From: Solen grandis
Lineage: Eukaryota > Mollusca > Bivalvia > Adapedonta > Solenidae
Length of the DNA stretch: 64,000 nucleotides
Direction: 5' to 3'
Assembly: GCA_021229015.1 (NCBI GenBank)
Contig: CM037789.1
Coordinates: forward strand, 37,365,348 to 37,429,347
Shown: piece by piece, positions 21,441 to 32,000 of the stretch
Layout: every line of letters starts with the position of its first letter
Position numbering within the stretch: the stretch's first letter is position 1
Made by a program: the position numbers and the translations under genes
Notes under the pieces: model-generated
Databases searched by the model: none
What the model was told of the DNA's origin: nothing
What the model saw: only the letters and a program-made list of their open reading frames with translations

Positions 21441-22733
21441 TTAATAGTCTGTGATGACTTCTCTGAACCCGTTAATCTCTATCTGACTGTCGTATTCGGC
21501 ATACACAATCACATTGATGGGGTCACCAAGAGCTGCACGAAACTGAAGCTCGATTCGCAAGTTTCCCGTTTTTATAGGATGCAGCTGTCCCTCTTCTGAT
21601 CCTTGATCTGGCGTTAAGTCAATGCCCCAGTGTGTATCCTGCATGTAATCGTTCATTGTCAGACCCATGAAGCGGTTTAAACCGAGTGATCTCGTGGCTT
21701 GATACAGGGACATGTATGATCTCAAAATTTCTCCTGTTGGAAAGTTAGGCTGGAACGGCAAGTTGTGTGTCGTCTTCCGTCTACACTGACTTCTAACTTA
21801 GACAAGTTGAAATGTTGAAAATCAAATGGGTTGGTTGCCAGATCACCGTTCATGTCTGTATTCTTTACCAGGCCCAGAATGATACGTTTGGGCAACTGTC
21901 CTTGAAATAAATGATCTTCGATCTTTGATCGTTGGCCTGCAGGAATGGTGAAAGTTTTTTACCTCAGCTCGGCGAATTGGGATCTTCATGCCATGTTGAG
22001 CGATGGTCTGGTTTAAGTTGTTGGCCACTACGGGTAACAGGTCAACAGTCCGAACATTGAATCCAGCTTGAATTAACTGGATTTTTGCCTCTTCTCCAAA
22101 CAGGCAAAAACTGACTGGGGTTCTGTTGAGTCGCAGTCGTATCTCTACCCCATTGGGAAGGTACTTGTCTTGCAAACACAGGTCTAAATGCAGACGTCCG
22201 CACATTTCCAGAACACGACTCTGGTGGATACGTGTTCTTCTTTTTCTATATCCTTCATTAGCTCCCGCAACTGTATGCGCTTGCATATGACCCGCCGTGT
22301 CAGGACTCCACATTTCCGTAGCGTAGAGCTGTGTTGATTTACTGTCCGTAGAATAAGACAGCAAATTCTCAATGTAGGCCCGGTACGCATATGTGTCAGC
22401 ATTATTGGTGATCAGTTTGTTGTTCAGGTACACATCAATACTGCTAAACAAGCTGTGGAAGAAATTATTTACTGTGGATGTTTCTCCATCAGCAGCCAGA
22501 TTAGTGCCATCAGGTTGGACTACTTTGACTTTCAGGTACAAGTAGCTCTGGTTGATATCAGTCCACTTTTCTGATTGAGCAGGAATTACAAATTCAATGG
22601 GAGATGAATTGCTCAGTGCTGACACAGGATAATGTTCTGTCCACTGTGCATCTTGCATTGCTGTCATGGTAGGTGGGACATGTGGCACATCAAGTTCAGT
22701 TTTGCTACACTCACAAGAGCCGTGTTGCATCAT
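21441..22733 (-). pseudogene. Major capsid protein, double jelly-roll type, broken by two frame breaks
   Basis: Hexon-like capsid protein of the F54H12.2-related Polinton group. The N-terminal ~260 residues are intact (NSSPIEFVIPAQSEKWTDIN; SSIDVYLNNKLITN; GYRKRRTRI). A break in an A run near 21955 shifts the frame, and a second near 21765 shifts it again before the recognisable C-terminal jelly-roll (PNFPTGEILRSY; HWGIDLTPDQ; GNLRIELQF; INVIVYAEYD). The start is taken as ATG 22733, 6 nt after the stop of the core protein gene; the upstream in-frame TTG is less likely. About 430 residues, usual for this group. It would form the icosahedral shell. Confidence 0.85.
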
Positions 22734-22738
22734 GCGGT

Positions 22739-23101
22739 TCAATCAAAAATATCTAACGGTCGTGATGAGACTTTTCTTTTTTTGTTGCGTCTCCTTGCCG
22801 CGCTGAAAGCAGAATGATGTCGACGTTTGAAATCTCGAAGCTTTATACCTCTCAGAGTTTTCAGACCCACATCTTTCAACAATGTTTTACCCCGTTTCTT
22901 GATCACTGTCTTTACATTTTGGCCAGACAGAATATCTTTTACGGCTCCTATACCTTGTTTAAAGCCCTCTCTTTTCAGAGTCTTTAGTCCTGAGGTCACG
23001 ATGGGTTTCATCATGGGTAAGATGTTGCTGGCCATTTTCTTGAACATGGAACCCAAACCATATCCGACTTGTCGAGGTTGACCACGGTAAACTGGAATCA
23101 T
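22739..23101 (-). CDS. Basic virion core-like protein, 120 aa
   Basis: Intact. N-terminus YRGQPRQVGYGLGSMFKK, a motif shared by a small protein next to the capsid gene in many Polintons. A hydrophobic patch (ILPMMKPIVTSGLK) follows, and the C-terminus is strongly basic (RRHHSAFSAARRRNKKRK). Composition suggests DNA condensation or membrane interaction inside the particle, comparable in position and style to adenovirus core or pVI proteins, but homology is not shown here. Its ATG overlaps the stop of the upstream gene by ATGA. Confidence 0.7.
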   Translation of the reverse strand: MIPVYRGQPRQVGYGLGSMFKKMASNILPMMKPIVTSGLKTLKREGFKQGIGAVKDILSGQNVKTVIKKRGKTLLKDVGLKTLRGIKLRDFKRRHHSAFSAARRRNKKRKVSSRPLDIFD

Positions 23102-23940
23102 CGTGTCTTTCTTTTAAAATGAAGCTTCACCATCGACTTCCCGTGAGTGAAATGAACTGATTCCCCTGTGTCACCAGTTATATTGATACTGATCTCGTTG
23201 AAATATGATCTGCTGACAGGTATGTAGTGTAGATTTAGAAATTCAAAGTGCATGTGTGGATTAGACCCTGCTTTTGTTTTTGTGTCAAATGGCACAACGC
23301 GTAAAATGGGTGCTTCGACATCCCCTATCAAAGTGTGTTCTGCCAGATCGGTATATACAAACAAACGGTTCATCTTCGTGAAGAGGTCCACACCGTACTT
23401 GAATCTGCTGTTGTCTCTGTCCGGAAACACCACAGTACTTCCCTCTCCTCCAAGTTTCGTAAGGAGAGATGGATGAAGTTCTAAGCCGATTTTTGTTCCA
23501 CTATTACCGGTAAACTTGACACGTTTTGACAAGCCGGAAAAATCAAGTCCAAATGTGAGGTTTCTTTGAGTTAAAATTGTTTTAGTGGCTTGTTTAATAG
23601 CCTTGTCCATTTCGTCAGTGAGATGTTGTGGTGACGCATAGATGCCTGCAGGAATGCAAAGGGGTAATGCCCATTTTTTGCCTTCTAATTCACACCCGTT
23701 TTTCACTTGTGAAAAGGCTGCCGCCAGTTCTGGATCTTTAGTCACGACGTAGAATTTTCCTTCCTCCTCTTCAATGTTTTTGACTTGTGTGGGAACGATC
23801 ATTTCCACGAGAGCCACTTCCCAATTTTGTTTGTCGACATCAATGGTTTTTGTCAGCTTGGTTCTAAAACAGCATTGTGTGTTGTTTGGGTACAATGCCA
23901 TCGAACTATCACTGATGAGAGTGATGTAGAAAGAATTCAT
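23098..23940 (-). CDS. Probable minor capsid (penton-like) protein, 280 aa
   Basis: Intact frame. The N-terminus MNSFYITLISDSSMALYPNN followed by WEVALVEMIVP is typical of a conserved structural protein that accompanies the F54H12.2-type capsid gene. The remainder is beta-rich (ILRVVPFD; HFEFLNLHYIPV; EISINITGD), consistent with a jelly-roll fold. In the Polinton gene set the minor capsid protein forms the five-fold vertices; assignment to that role is by position and character, not by a clear motif. The gene overlaps both neighbours by four bases (ATGA). Confidence 0.65.
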   Translation of the reverse strand: MNSFYITLISDSSMALYPNNTQCCFRTKLTKTIDVDKQNWEVALVEMIVPTQVKNIEEEEGKFYVVTKDPELAAAFSQVKNGCELEGKKWALPLCIPAGIYASPQHLTDEMDKAIKQATKTILTQRNLTFGLDFSGLSKRVKFTGNSGTKIGLELHPSLLTKLGGEGSTVVFPDRDNSRFKYGVDLFTKMNRLFVYTDLAEHTLIGDVEAPILRVVPFDTKTKAGSNPHMHFEFLNLHYIPVSRSYFNEISINITGDTGESVHFTHGKSMVKLHFKRKTR

Positions 23941-24185
23941 GATTTCTTAAATTTTAAACTTGGGTTTGGAAGAATGTATCCGATAGAAGTACTCATCAGC
24001 AGCAACCAAAGTTCACGATCTGGACTGTTGAGACACAGGTTCACTAATGACACGATGACGATGATAAAGATGATCACAATCTGTGTCAAGAAAGTGATTC
24101 TGTTGTTTGGTACCTCACTTTTTCCTGTCTGTATACTGTTGTCTACCTGAACACTGCTGGTATCGGACTGAGACATGGTGTTCAT
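23937..24185 (-). CDS. Small two-TM membrane protein, 82 aa
   Basis: Hydrophilic N-terminal ~28 residues, then a transmembrane helix (ITFLTQIVIIFIIVIVSLV), a short loop with NSPDREL, a second helix (WLLLMSTSIGYIL) and the ending PNPSLKFKK. Short two-TM proteins with a GYxLPNPSLK-type end recur next to capsid genes in related elements as I recall. It might sit in an internal membrane or assist entry or egress. TATA-like sequence lies just upstream (24190-24202). Confidence 0.65.
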   Translation of the reverse strand: MNTMSQSDTSSVQVDNSIQTGKSEVPNNRITFLTQIVIIFIIVIVSLVNLCLNSPDRELWLLLMSTSIGYILPNPSLKFKKS

Positions 24186-24189
24186 GACG

Positions 24190-24202
24190 TTTATACTTTA
24201 TA
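24190..24202 (-). promoter_or_regulatory. TATA-type promoter for the capsid gene block
   Basis: Minus strand TATAAAGTATAAA ends 5 nt before the ATG at 24185 and overlaps the integrase stop codon. It could drive the run of tightly packed genes TM, minor capsid, core, major capsid, unknown and protease. Confidence 0.35.
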
Positions 24203-25291
24203 CTAAATGCGATTTTGGAATCCAACTGTTAAACTTTTTAGGATATCCAAGCCACTTGACTTTCACTTCTTGAAAAGTTTTACCGCCTACACGCCTTGTA
24301 CGCCGATCAAGAACTGATTCCACTTCGTATAGCTCATCATCTTTTATATGTTGAATTTCATCCCTGTAGAAGGATCCGGCGATAGTTTCTCCAGCCAAGT
24401 CTTCCAGTTTTACGGTCAATGGATGTGTTCTGTTGATGCGAACCACTTTGAACAATTCCATTGTCCAGTTGGGTAGATAGCCTTTGGCAAACGTTTGCTT
24501 GGTTTTATTGATGCGCACTATATCACCCACTTTCAAATCAGTTGATTTCTTTTTTTTCTTTTGATGGTTGCCATACAATGTCTTGGTGACTTCATGCTCA
24601 TTTTCTCTAGACACAGATGCAGGGGTACGTCCGATGCTTCGATGAAAACGATGATTGTAGCCATGTACCAATATTTTGCAGTACATCCACATAATGACGG
24701 GTCTTGTGATGAGTAAAATATTTCCACATTCTTGATTTAAGCGTACGTTGAAAGTTCAACAATACTCGCTTAGTTTCTGGGTTTTCAGACGTGAAGAAAT
24801 GAATGTCATGCTTGTCTAGAACTTCTGAAAGTCTTTGTTCAAAAAATTCTCGGCCTTTGTCTGTTTGCAAAGAGAGTGGTTTCGGCCTTCTTTTAGAATA
24901 GACTGAAAGGCTTGGATGAGCGTCTTTCCAGTTTTGTCAATGATGGGTATTACCCAAGCATATTTTGAAAAACACATCAATGACACATAGTAAGTAGCGA
25001 TATGGTGAATTCTCTTTGTACATACGTTGCATATCTGCGAGATCAGCTTGCCATTGATGATCGATACCTCCTACCACAGTCTGTCGACGTCGAAATTTTC
25101 GTCGTATTGTTTTATGCAACGTGTAGGTTCTTTGACTTCTCAACCAGTCTCGTACATCCTCTAAAGTGATAGATTTCAAATGTTTTTTTTGCTGCCTTGT
25201 AGAGTCCCTGAATTCCTCCAAAACTCGTAGGATTATCAGTATCATAGTACAGGTGACGAAGTAACGTGTCCTTCTTTAGTAGGCGTCCCAT
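24198..25291 (-). pseudogene. Retroviral-type integrase with C-terminal chromodomain (Polinton INT), broken
   Basis: DDE integrase that inserts the linear element genome. ATG at 25291. Visible in order: RTYTLHKTIRRKFRRRQTVVGG (N-terminal region) and IDHQWQADLADMQ (first Asp), then a break; QTDKGREFF (second Asp) and a shifted catalytic Glu region; YNHRFHRSIGRTPASV; and an intact chromodomain (YEVESVLDRR; VKVKWLGYP; NSWIP). At least three frame breaks (about 24960, 24880 and 24770) separate these. Total about 360 residues, normal for Polinton INT. The chromodomain suggests targeting to methylated histone. Confidence 0.85.
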
Positions 25292-25338
25292 GACGAATGG
25301 GCTAATATCTCCTAGGGTTCTTCCTTTTTAATAGGTTT

Positions 25339-26011
25339 TCATTTCTTTGATGTAGGTGGGTAGGCAAAACTATCATAAAAATCTTCCTCCTCCTCTTCTT
25401 CTTCTTCATCATCATCTGGTGTTTGTATGAAATTCCATCGACGTTTATTGCCCACAACTTCTTGTGGGATGTTGACCTCTCTCAGTCCCCTAGAAAATTG
25501 TTCCCATCCTCGTGGATTTGACCCTTTCCGCTGTCGAAGTACATCATTGACCAGATCAATAATATTTGAACCTTCAACGGGTTTTCCATCATATTCTAAC
25601 AGGCCATGTTCATCCCAACTTAAGTGAGGATGGTCTTTCAGCATGTTTAACAAGAGAGTAGCCTTTCGCCGCATGGTCGTTGGAAACACTGTCTAGAATT
25701 TGATCTTTCAAGGTCATCGGTTTTTCCTCTTTCTTTTCAGTCACTGTACTTGTTGTTTTTTTCACCATGCGTGGTATGAAGGGTTTGAGTGCTTTTTTAT
25801 GTGACACTTGAAAGCGATGTAATACTTCTCCAAATTGTTGTGCTTTTTCTGACTCAGACAATTGATTGTCGTCAAGAACTTGATTCATTTCTTTCTGTAA
25901 TGATGAAGTCTGACTCACTTGAGGGGATGGGGGTAACCGAGGGCGTTGTTCTTTCTTCCAGCGATTCATCTCTTCCAACAACCGAACTGGAACATAGGCC
26001 ATCTTCTTCAT
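25339..26011 (-). pseudogene. Conserved Polinton protein of unknown function, one frame break
   Basis: ATG 26011 overlaps the upstream stop by ATGA. The N-terminal half (YVPVRLLEEMNRWKKEQRP; coiled-coil-like QLSESEKAQQFGEVLHRF) is followed near 25690 by a frame break; the C-terminal half has HLSWDEHGLLEYDGKPVEGS, NIIDLVNDVLRQRK and PRGWEQFSRGL, ending in a run of acidic residues. The WDExG..EYxGKxxxGSNI..L pattern recurs in proteins near capsid genes of invertebrate Polintons as I recall. Function unknown; possibly a scaffold or virion protein. Confidence 0.65.
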
Positions 26012-26363
26012 ATTTTCCGAATGATTTCACCAGCAAGAGGTATAATTGATTTGGCTAAGAGTGGTGCAAGTGCCAACAGGGGTAGAAAACCACCTTTCTG
26101 ATTGAGAATGATTTTCTTTTTTCGAACTGATACTTTCTTGGTCGCTAACTGTCGGAGCTGTTGTCTCTTAGAATGAATCGACGCTTCTGAGCCTCCGACA
26201 GTGGTACATTGCCTTTTAAAATATTGTGACAACATTCAGCAATACAATCTACCAATTCTTTTGGTGCTTCTTGAATAATCTTCTTTCGAAATTTGGGCGA
26301 GGCTTCTGTCAAAGCAAGCAACATTTTGCCATGTTTGCGAACGAGTGGTTGTTTGCGCTTCAT
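26008..26363 (-). pseudogene. Conserved Polinton small protein with GGFLP motif, one frame break
   Basis: N-terminal basic segment (MKRKQPLVRKHGKMLL), a helical middle (LVDCIAECCHNILKGNVPLS), then after a frame break near 26180 the pattern LRQLATKKVSVRKKK, NQKGGFLPLL and a hydrophobic tail LALAPLLAKSIIPLAG. It resembles the neighbouring 26397-27123 product in the LRQLA...GGFL part, so the two may be old duplicates. Possible minor virion or membrane-active protein; function not known. Confidence 0.6.
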
Positions 26364-26396
26364 GATGACAAATGATGATGAAATGTTTGGTCTCTT

Positions 26397-27123
26397 TTAT
26401 TTATACCACTGTTGAAGGGCTTGTAAAGCGATATTGCCAGCACTACTCAGTGGTCCTGAATTTCTCATCGCAGTAACGGCGGTAGGTAAAGGGGGAATGG
26501 AGACTTGGGATTGGTGAAAATCTTGATGAGGGATGATGATGAGATGATGAACGCCCACTTGAAGAATTGGAAAGGTCAAACAATTGTCGTCGAACTGTAG
26601 GGTTTGGAGAAACCGTCATTGATCCTTGTGGTGTAGCCAACCCAGACCTCATCGAACTTCTGTTAAAAACGGGGAGTAGATGAGGTCAGTGGAGAGAATT
26701 GGGCCACAAGTGGTGATGCTTTGGATGTTGTCCCTGATGTAACATCACGTCGAATCAGTATGGGCGACACTTTTGGTGTTTCCAGTTGATACAGAGCGTT
26801 TTCTTTTACAGTGACAAATCGATCATGAGGCAATGTCTGCTTCTTCCTTGTTTGTTTCCTTACTGGTGACTTGCGTTGGTTGGCTGTTTTCGTGGTTGTT
26901 GTCGTGACCGTTTCCTGGCTGGTGACTTTCGTTTGGGTGGTTGTTTTCTTGCTACTGGACCAAATTTTCTCACAGCTTTGGTCCCGTTCCATCGAAGCAG
27001 TGTACGAATGATGGTGCCCCCAAGGAAACCTCCACCACCAGGTTTTAAAATAAGTTGTCGTTTTGTGGTCAGATCCACATGTTGATCAGCTAACTGTCTT
27101 AAAATGTCTTTGTTGCGTTCCAT
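26397..27123 (-). pseudogene. GGFLG-motif protein with long basic, S/T-rich tail, several frame breaks
   Basis: N-terminus MERNKDILRQLADQHVDLTT followed by LKPGGGGFLGGTI matches the motif order of the adjacent GGFLP gene. Frame breaks near 26960, 26650 and 26500 split the rest: a basic region (KRKSPARKRSRQQPRK), a Thr-rich region, an S/P/H-rich region and a C-terminal NSGPLSSAGNIALQALQQWY. The basic S/T-rich character suggests nucleic acid binding and phosphorylation. Function unknown. Confidence 0.55.
26398..26405 (-). promoter_or_regulatory. TATA box for the GGFLP gene
   Basis: TATAAATA on the minus strand, 34 nt upstream of ATG 26363 and overlapping the end of the preceding gene. Confidence 0.4.
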
Positions 27124-27167
27124 AAAAATTCATCGTCTGTTTTGGCACGGTTACTTTTTTCTCTAAG

Positions 27168-27359
27168 ATGAGTCGTGCAGCTAAGGTGAACCATTTCACC
27201 ATCTCTGTTAATCCTGATTCTACCAGCTCTTGTCGTTTGTTGGGTTCTTTTCCCGACTCAACGATTCTAGAGCTTGATCACTGTATGTGGTGTGTTTTCC
27301 ATGGTAGCTGTATCCTTAATGATGATCGGGTGTCATGTTCCTATCATTTTATACTGTAG
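27168..27359 (+). CDS. Uncertain small plus-strand ORF, 63 aa
   Basis: Open frame from ATG 27168 in the only gap between the ATPase end and the GGFLG gene start. It has three C pairs or near pairs (LDHCMWCVFHGSCI) but no recognised family. No promoter or 3' signal is evident, and it opposes the surrounding leftward genes. It may be chance; it is listed because nothing else explains the 220-bp interval. Confidence 0.2.
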   Translation: MSRAAKVNHFTISVNPDSTSSCRLLGSFPDSTILELDHCMWCVFHGSCILNDDRVSCSYHFIL

Positions 27360-27995
27360 TGTAGACGATCGGTCCTCGATCTTCACCTGTTACCCACCGA
27401 TGGAACACATCTGTTCTTAAACGATTCTGGTCGGGTGTTCTTGGATGAAAGTCAATGATAAGATATCCATGAGGTGTAGAGGTTGCATCTTGATACGCCA
27501 TCACCAAATGGGGTAGTTGTATTTGGTTCGCAAGTGTTTTGATCTGACCTTTATCTCTTGTGTTTTGAAATAATACCATGTAGTGTGCATTCAAGCTGAT
27601 GGTACGACTAGCCTTGGATTGTTGGAAACATGTTTTGTGTGATGTAAATGACAGTGGCATTTCTATGGTGTCCCTTTCGCGTGAACCATAATTTAATTTC
27701 TCCTCATCTTTTTTCCTAACATATCATCAAATATGACGAGGTGTGTAAGGTTGTATCGTCTACTATCTCTTCATCATCCTCAGGGATACCCTGAATGAAT
27801 TTGATAGCTTCACGTTCTTGTAACTGTGCGTAGGCACTTTGCCATTCTTTGTAACACCAGACGATGTGTTGTGGTACCACATGAAATAAATCGGTTTTGT
27901 ACTCAATAAGTTTTTTACAAATTGAGTTTTTCCTGAACCACTTGGCCCGAGATGAAAATGTTACTAGGATGTTGAAAAAGTAAACTACTTTCCAT
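27349..27995 (-). pseudogene. Genome-packaging ATPase (A32/FtsK-HerA type, Polinton ATP), broken
   Basis: Motor that pumps DNA into the capsid. Taking ATG 27995, the frame reaches a glycine-rich P-loop that is split by an apparent single-base loss near 27950, so the Walker A lysine and threonine lie in the next frame. Downstream comes WCYKEWQSAYAQL and an acidic Walker B region that is also frame-disturbed (27700-27760). The C-terminal part (27660-27349) is intact and typical: CFQQSKASRTISLNAHYMVL, FQNTRDKGQIKTLANQ, HGYLIIDFHP. About 215 residues, usual for the family. Confidence 0.8.
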
Positions 27996-28032
27996 GATGG
28001 TCCAAGAAATAATAACAGCATTGACATGACAA

Positions 28033-28046
28033 CATTTTATTTTATA
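28033..28046 (-). promoter_or_regulatory. TATA box for the ATPase gene
   Basis: TATAAAATAAAATG on the minus strand, about 40 nt upstream of the ATPase start at 27995 and just after the stop codon of the upstream gene. Confidence 0.45.
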
Positions 28047-28048
28047 CA

Positions 28049-28954
28049 TCATAGCAAATAAAACACTTGAACAACATCAGTCAAAAATGTAAAACTATGA
28101 CACACATCATGAATCAGTCTTTCTTTATACATCATCCATTCCGGCAATATCATGGTATATCCCATAGCATTTAAAGCCATGCACACTTCGTCAAAAAGTT
28201 CCTCGGATTGTCTTAACGCCTGTTCTGATTGAATTCCAAGTACACGCACAGCCAACAACACAGCTCTACGCCATGGATTCCGAATTGGAGTTATGTTTTT
28301 TTCCTGTAGTGAAGTATTTCCCATGTTTTGACTTCTCATTCGTCTTGCAAGTATCTGCGTAGTATCTTATTTTGTAGGTGTCCCAGAGGGATTCGTCTCC
28401 CAACTCAAACCTTTCTAAGTTGTTGAAATTGGGATGTTGAAAGAACTGTTCACTAGGATTTGGCCTCGTTTGTTTGAATATTGCGCTGCACTGTTTACCA
28501 AAAATGTTAAACACTTGTTCACAAGTGATATGTTCTGGAGTCAGTAAAATGGCACGTATATCCTCTGGTGTGTCGTTCCGGTGGTTAATCGCAAATCTGA
28601 GATACATACGCTCATCAAAACGGTTCAGTTTCTCCACTGTATCAATGTTTAGGGTATCAATGTATATGTACCACACGTCAGAGATCAGGTTGCGTAGCAG
28701 ATTGTAAATGGCATAAATCCGTTGAAAGACCACACTTTTATAGCTGCTTGGAAGATTACGCCCTCGTACATCACTAAACATATCATAAACTTGGTTTAAA
28801 CAAGAGGGATCCTTCATCGTCTGGTGAATTATTCTGTTTCCAACGCGCTGTGCCCAAGTAAAAAATAACTCGTTGCAAAATGCAGCAGGTTTCTTATTAG
28901 CTTCAACGAGATGTCTGTAGATCATCTGTTGTATTTTTTACTGGTAGAGTGTTC
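28049..28954 (-). pseudogene. Large protein of unknown function between PolB and ATPase, broken
   Basis: A start at ATG 28954 with a break in an A run near 28935, or ATG 28925, leads into a 219-codon frame (FCNELFFTWAQRVGNRIIHQ; ERMYLRFAINHRNDTPEDIR; HITCEQVFNIFGKQCSAIF). Near 28370 it shifts to a frame that continues MRSQNMGNTSLQEKN, NPWRRAVLLAVRVLG and ends at 28049. The sequence is helical, without membrane spans or metal motifs. I do not recognise the family. Its place next to the polymerase suggests a replication or DNA-binding role, but this is only context. Confidence 0.5.
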
Positions 28955-29017
28955 ATCGTGAATCTCCGTATGTTTCCACCACCGTTCAGGCTATGCACAC
29001 GACCACAAGCCAACTGG

Positions 29018-32000
29018 TTATGACGGTTGGTAACCGTACGGCACTGTCTTATATTTGTCCACGACCACGCGTTTTGTATACACTGAGCGGAAACGTCTTG
29101 GTCTGTGTCTCACTGATCACTTTGCGATTTCTATGTCTCTTGATTCGGGATCATATTCGATGACTGTCTTGTAATGTTTGCGATCTTGTACACAGTTGAC
29201 CATAGTCTTAAAATTGACTTTTTGACTAGCATTGTAATCCAAAGTGATGCCTTTTACTTTGCATTTCTGATGTCGATTTCCTTTTTCATCGATATATTCA
29301 TACCCATAGTTTTTTTGGCCCTAATGCCACGAATTTGACAATGCGTCCATGTGGTACTTCATCTGTCCACTTCCCAACTGGCTCTCTTCGATTGGAATGT
29401 TGTACTGGTCAGGGTCATAGATGTACATACAACGTCTGTGTCAAAATACAGTACCCGATCTCCAAGTTTTTCCAACTGGGTGTAAAGTTCAAGTCGAGCA
29501 TAGGACGTAACGAAGGCAGCTACCACTGGATTTGAAGATGAATGGGGCTGTGTTGCGTCTGTTTCATCCGAGTAATTCACCAAAATGAAGTTGTCATGAT
29601 CGAAAACAGCACGGTGACATGACGGTCGGAGAGCAGGTTATACAACCGGTTCACCTTAGTCACATACTCGGTTTTGGTTTGAACATTGTTTTGTGCATTC
29701 TTACCCCCCAAACAGTTCAACATGGTTTTGGCAAACGCTCTTTTTCCTTTGTTCTTTTTCACGTTGTCGAGCCAGATACCCTCTATCTGAAAGTAATTCT
29801 GTTTAAAGCGTGCTTCATCATCTTCTGTTTTTACCCAATTAGGGTAACCACTTGCTTCTTGTTTCAATTTCAAGTATTTGTTAATATACTGTTTATACAC
29901 ATCTTTACTCCATGTGTCCCAGTGCCAGATGTGGAAGACGTCTACCAATTGGTATCCTAACTCAAGAGCTTTGGCTATTTCCACATGGGTCCAGGTACCT
30001 GTCAACATGCGTTTGTACAGAGTGTGATTGCATTTTTCACACTCTTCCTCAGCACAGGTACGGCACAGTGTAAAGACCATTTTCTTGTTACAGTGAATAG
30101 GTAGGACTGGTAGCCACAGGTCTTGTGGTGGCAATACACGACATTTGATGAGTCCCTTGTACATTCCAATGTTGTTTATATCAATCATCTCTTGACTTAA
30201 GATGTCGGGATGTCCCACGGGGTATGCTTTGTACTTGTTCACGAATGGATACAGTGAGCAAATGTCAGCATACTTAATTTCTTCCTTGGTGGTTGTATCC
30301 ACTTCATGGTATAATTGAACGGCATTGGTTCGTCCACCAAACAAAGCATCCCGAGGTAAAATAGGTTCTTGGAGGGGAAAGAAACGGTTCACAGTATCTC
30401 TGTATTCTGGTTCAATCTTGCATTTCTGATCAAAGTCACATTCCCACATTACAACTGTGTTGTAACCTTGTTGAGACAAGTCTTTCAACCGAAAGGTTGT
30501 GGCATTGTATAACTGCTCCATAGTTTGAAGTGTGTAACCGTTCACACTGTCTCTCCTTGGGTAACATTTTGGACATCCATGTGTCCAGCACCCCATGAAT
30601 TCGTATACGGTGTTCGTCCCTTTGTGGAATCCGTCAACGTAATAGGGTCCAATTTGTACTTCACCTCCATTTAATGCATGGCGAATGTGCTTATTCTCAA
30701 TGGAAGCAGTTGTTTCTAACCAACGAATCCCTTTGATTGAGTATCGAGTTTTGTTTGGATACCCGTCATCAGAGATTACAGCCAAGGTCTTTGGAGGCAT
30801 TGAATTTTTACGCCAAGCTTTGTTGCACACTTGAGCTAGAGTGGTCGCTTCCAGGAACGGATCAATTTGGTCACTGGCCAACAGTTCTTTCCTAAACTCT
30901 CCACAACCTCGTCTCAAGATGTCCACATCTGATTTGCAGTACTTTTGCATTTCTAACTGAAAGTGAAACACAGCCTTTTGTGCCACTTTTACATTGTACC
31001 ATTTCAGAAACGCTTCACTTTTGTCAGGTTTCATGCTGTTGGGTCTGTAAAAATGTACGGGGAGATAGTCTCCAATGTAGTCTTGGTATTCATCCGTGTT
31101 GGCATAAAATGGAAACCATCCTTTTGCCATCTCAGTCAATCCAAACGTGTCGGGGAAATCGGACAAAGGCATGTTGAGAAAACTCAGTGAGTCGATGAAT
31201 CTCACTTGATGGGCTTTCATCATTAGAATTTTGCTTCCATTCATGATCAATTTTGGTTTGGCTGTATCATGTGTCAGTAAGTGCCTCAAAATAAACTGTG
31301 CATCGTATCCTTGTGAGTTGTGAGCAATCACTGTGGTACCTTTGTGACTGGGTTGAAACAGCCATGTACAAAATTCTGACAAAGTGTTGTTACCACGAAA
31401 TATTTTTTCTCTAGGCTCATCCACAGCTTCGCATTTCTGACACGGGTTTTTCATGGATTGACACATACAGTCTCCACAAGCACGTTGAGCAACACAAAAG
31501 TTTGGTATATGTTCACCCAAATCAAATCGACACTCAAAGTCAAAGAAGATGAAAGGTACAGTCGGTGACTTCATGTTCTCTGGTTCTTTGTACGTGGGGA
31601 TATAACACTGATGTTCTGCATCCACAACTTTCTTGCAATACTTGCATTTTTTAGTGCCAGGACAGAGATGGTTCTTCTTTGTACCCACAACCATTTGACC
31701 ACAGGTCTTGCATTGCCATACACTTTCACAGATGTTTTTTGTAGATTTTCCTGGTTTCGCTTTGTGCTGATCAAAACATTTCTGACTATGAAATGTTCTA
31801 CCACAGTGACCACATGGAAAGAATCCTTCTTTTGGGCATAGTGTCAAGGCGTAACACAGACAAATATTCTTACACCAGTGAGCTTCTCTGTTGTTATAAC
31901 CGTAGTTACAGTGTTCACAGAAGTAGCTGCATCCCAGGAAACCAGTGATTGATGTAATGCAATCATAATGTTTATCATGATGATAAATGTGAATCACTTT

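Noticed and set aside
22734..22742. TTG start for the major capsid protein
   Set aside because: ATG codons at 22733 and 22730 follow directly and fit eukaryotic initiation.
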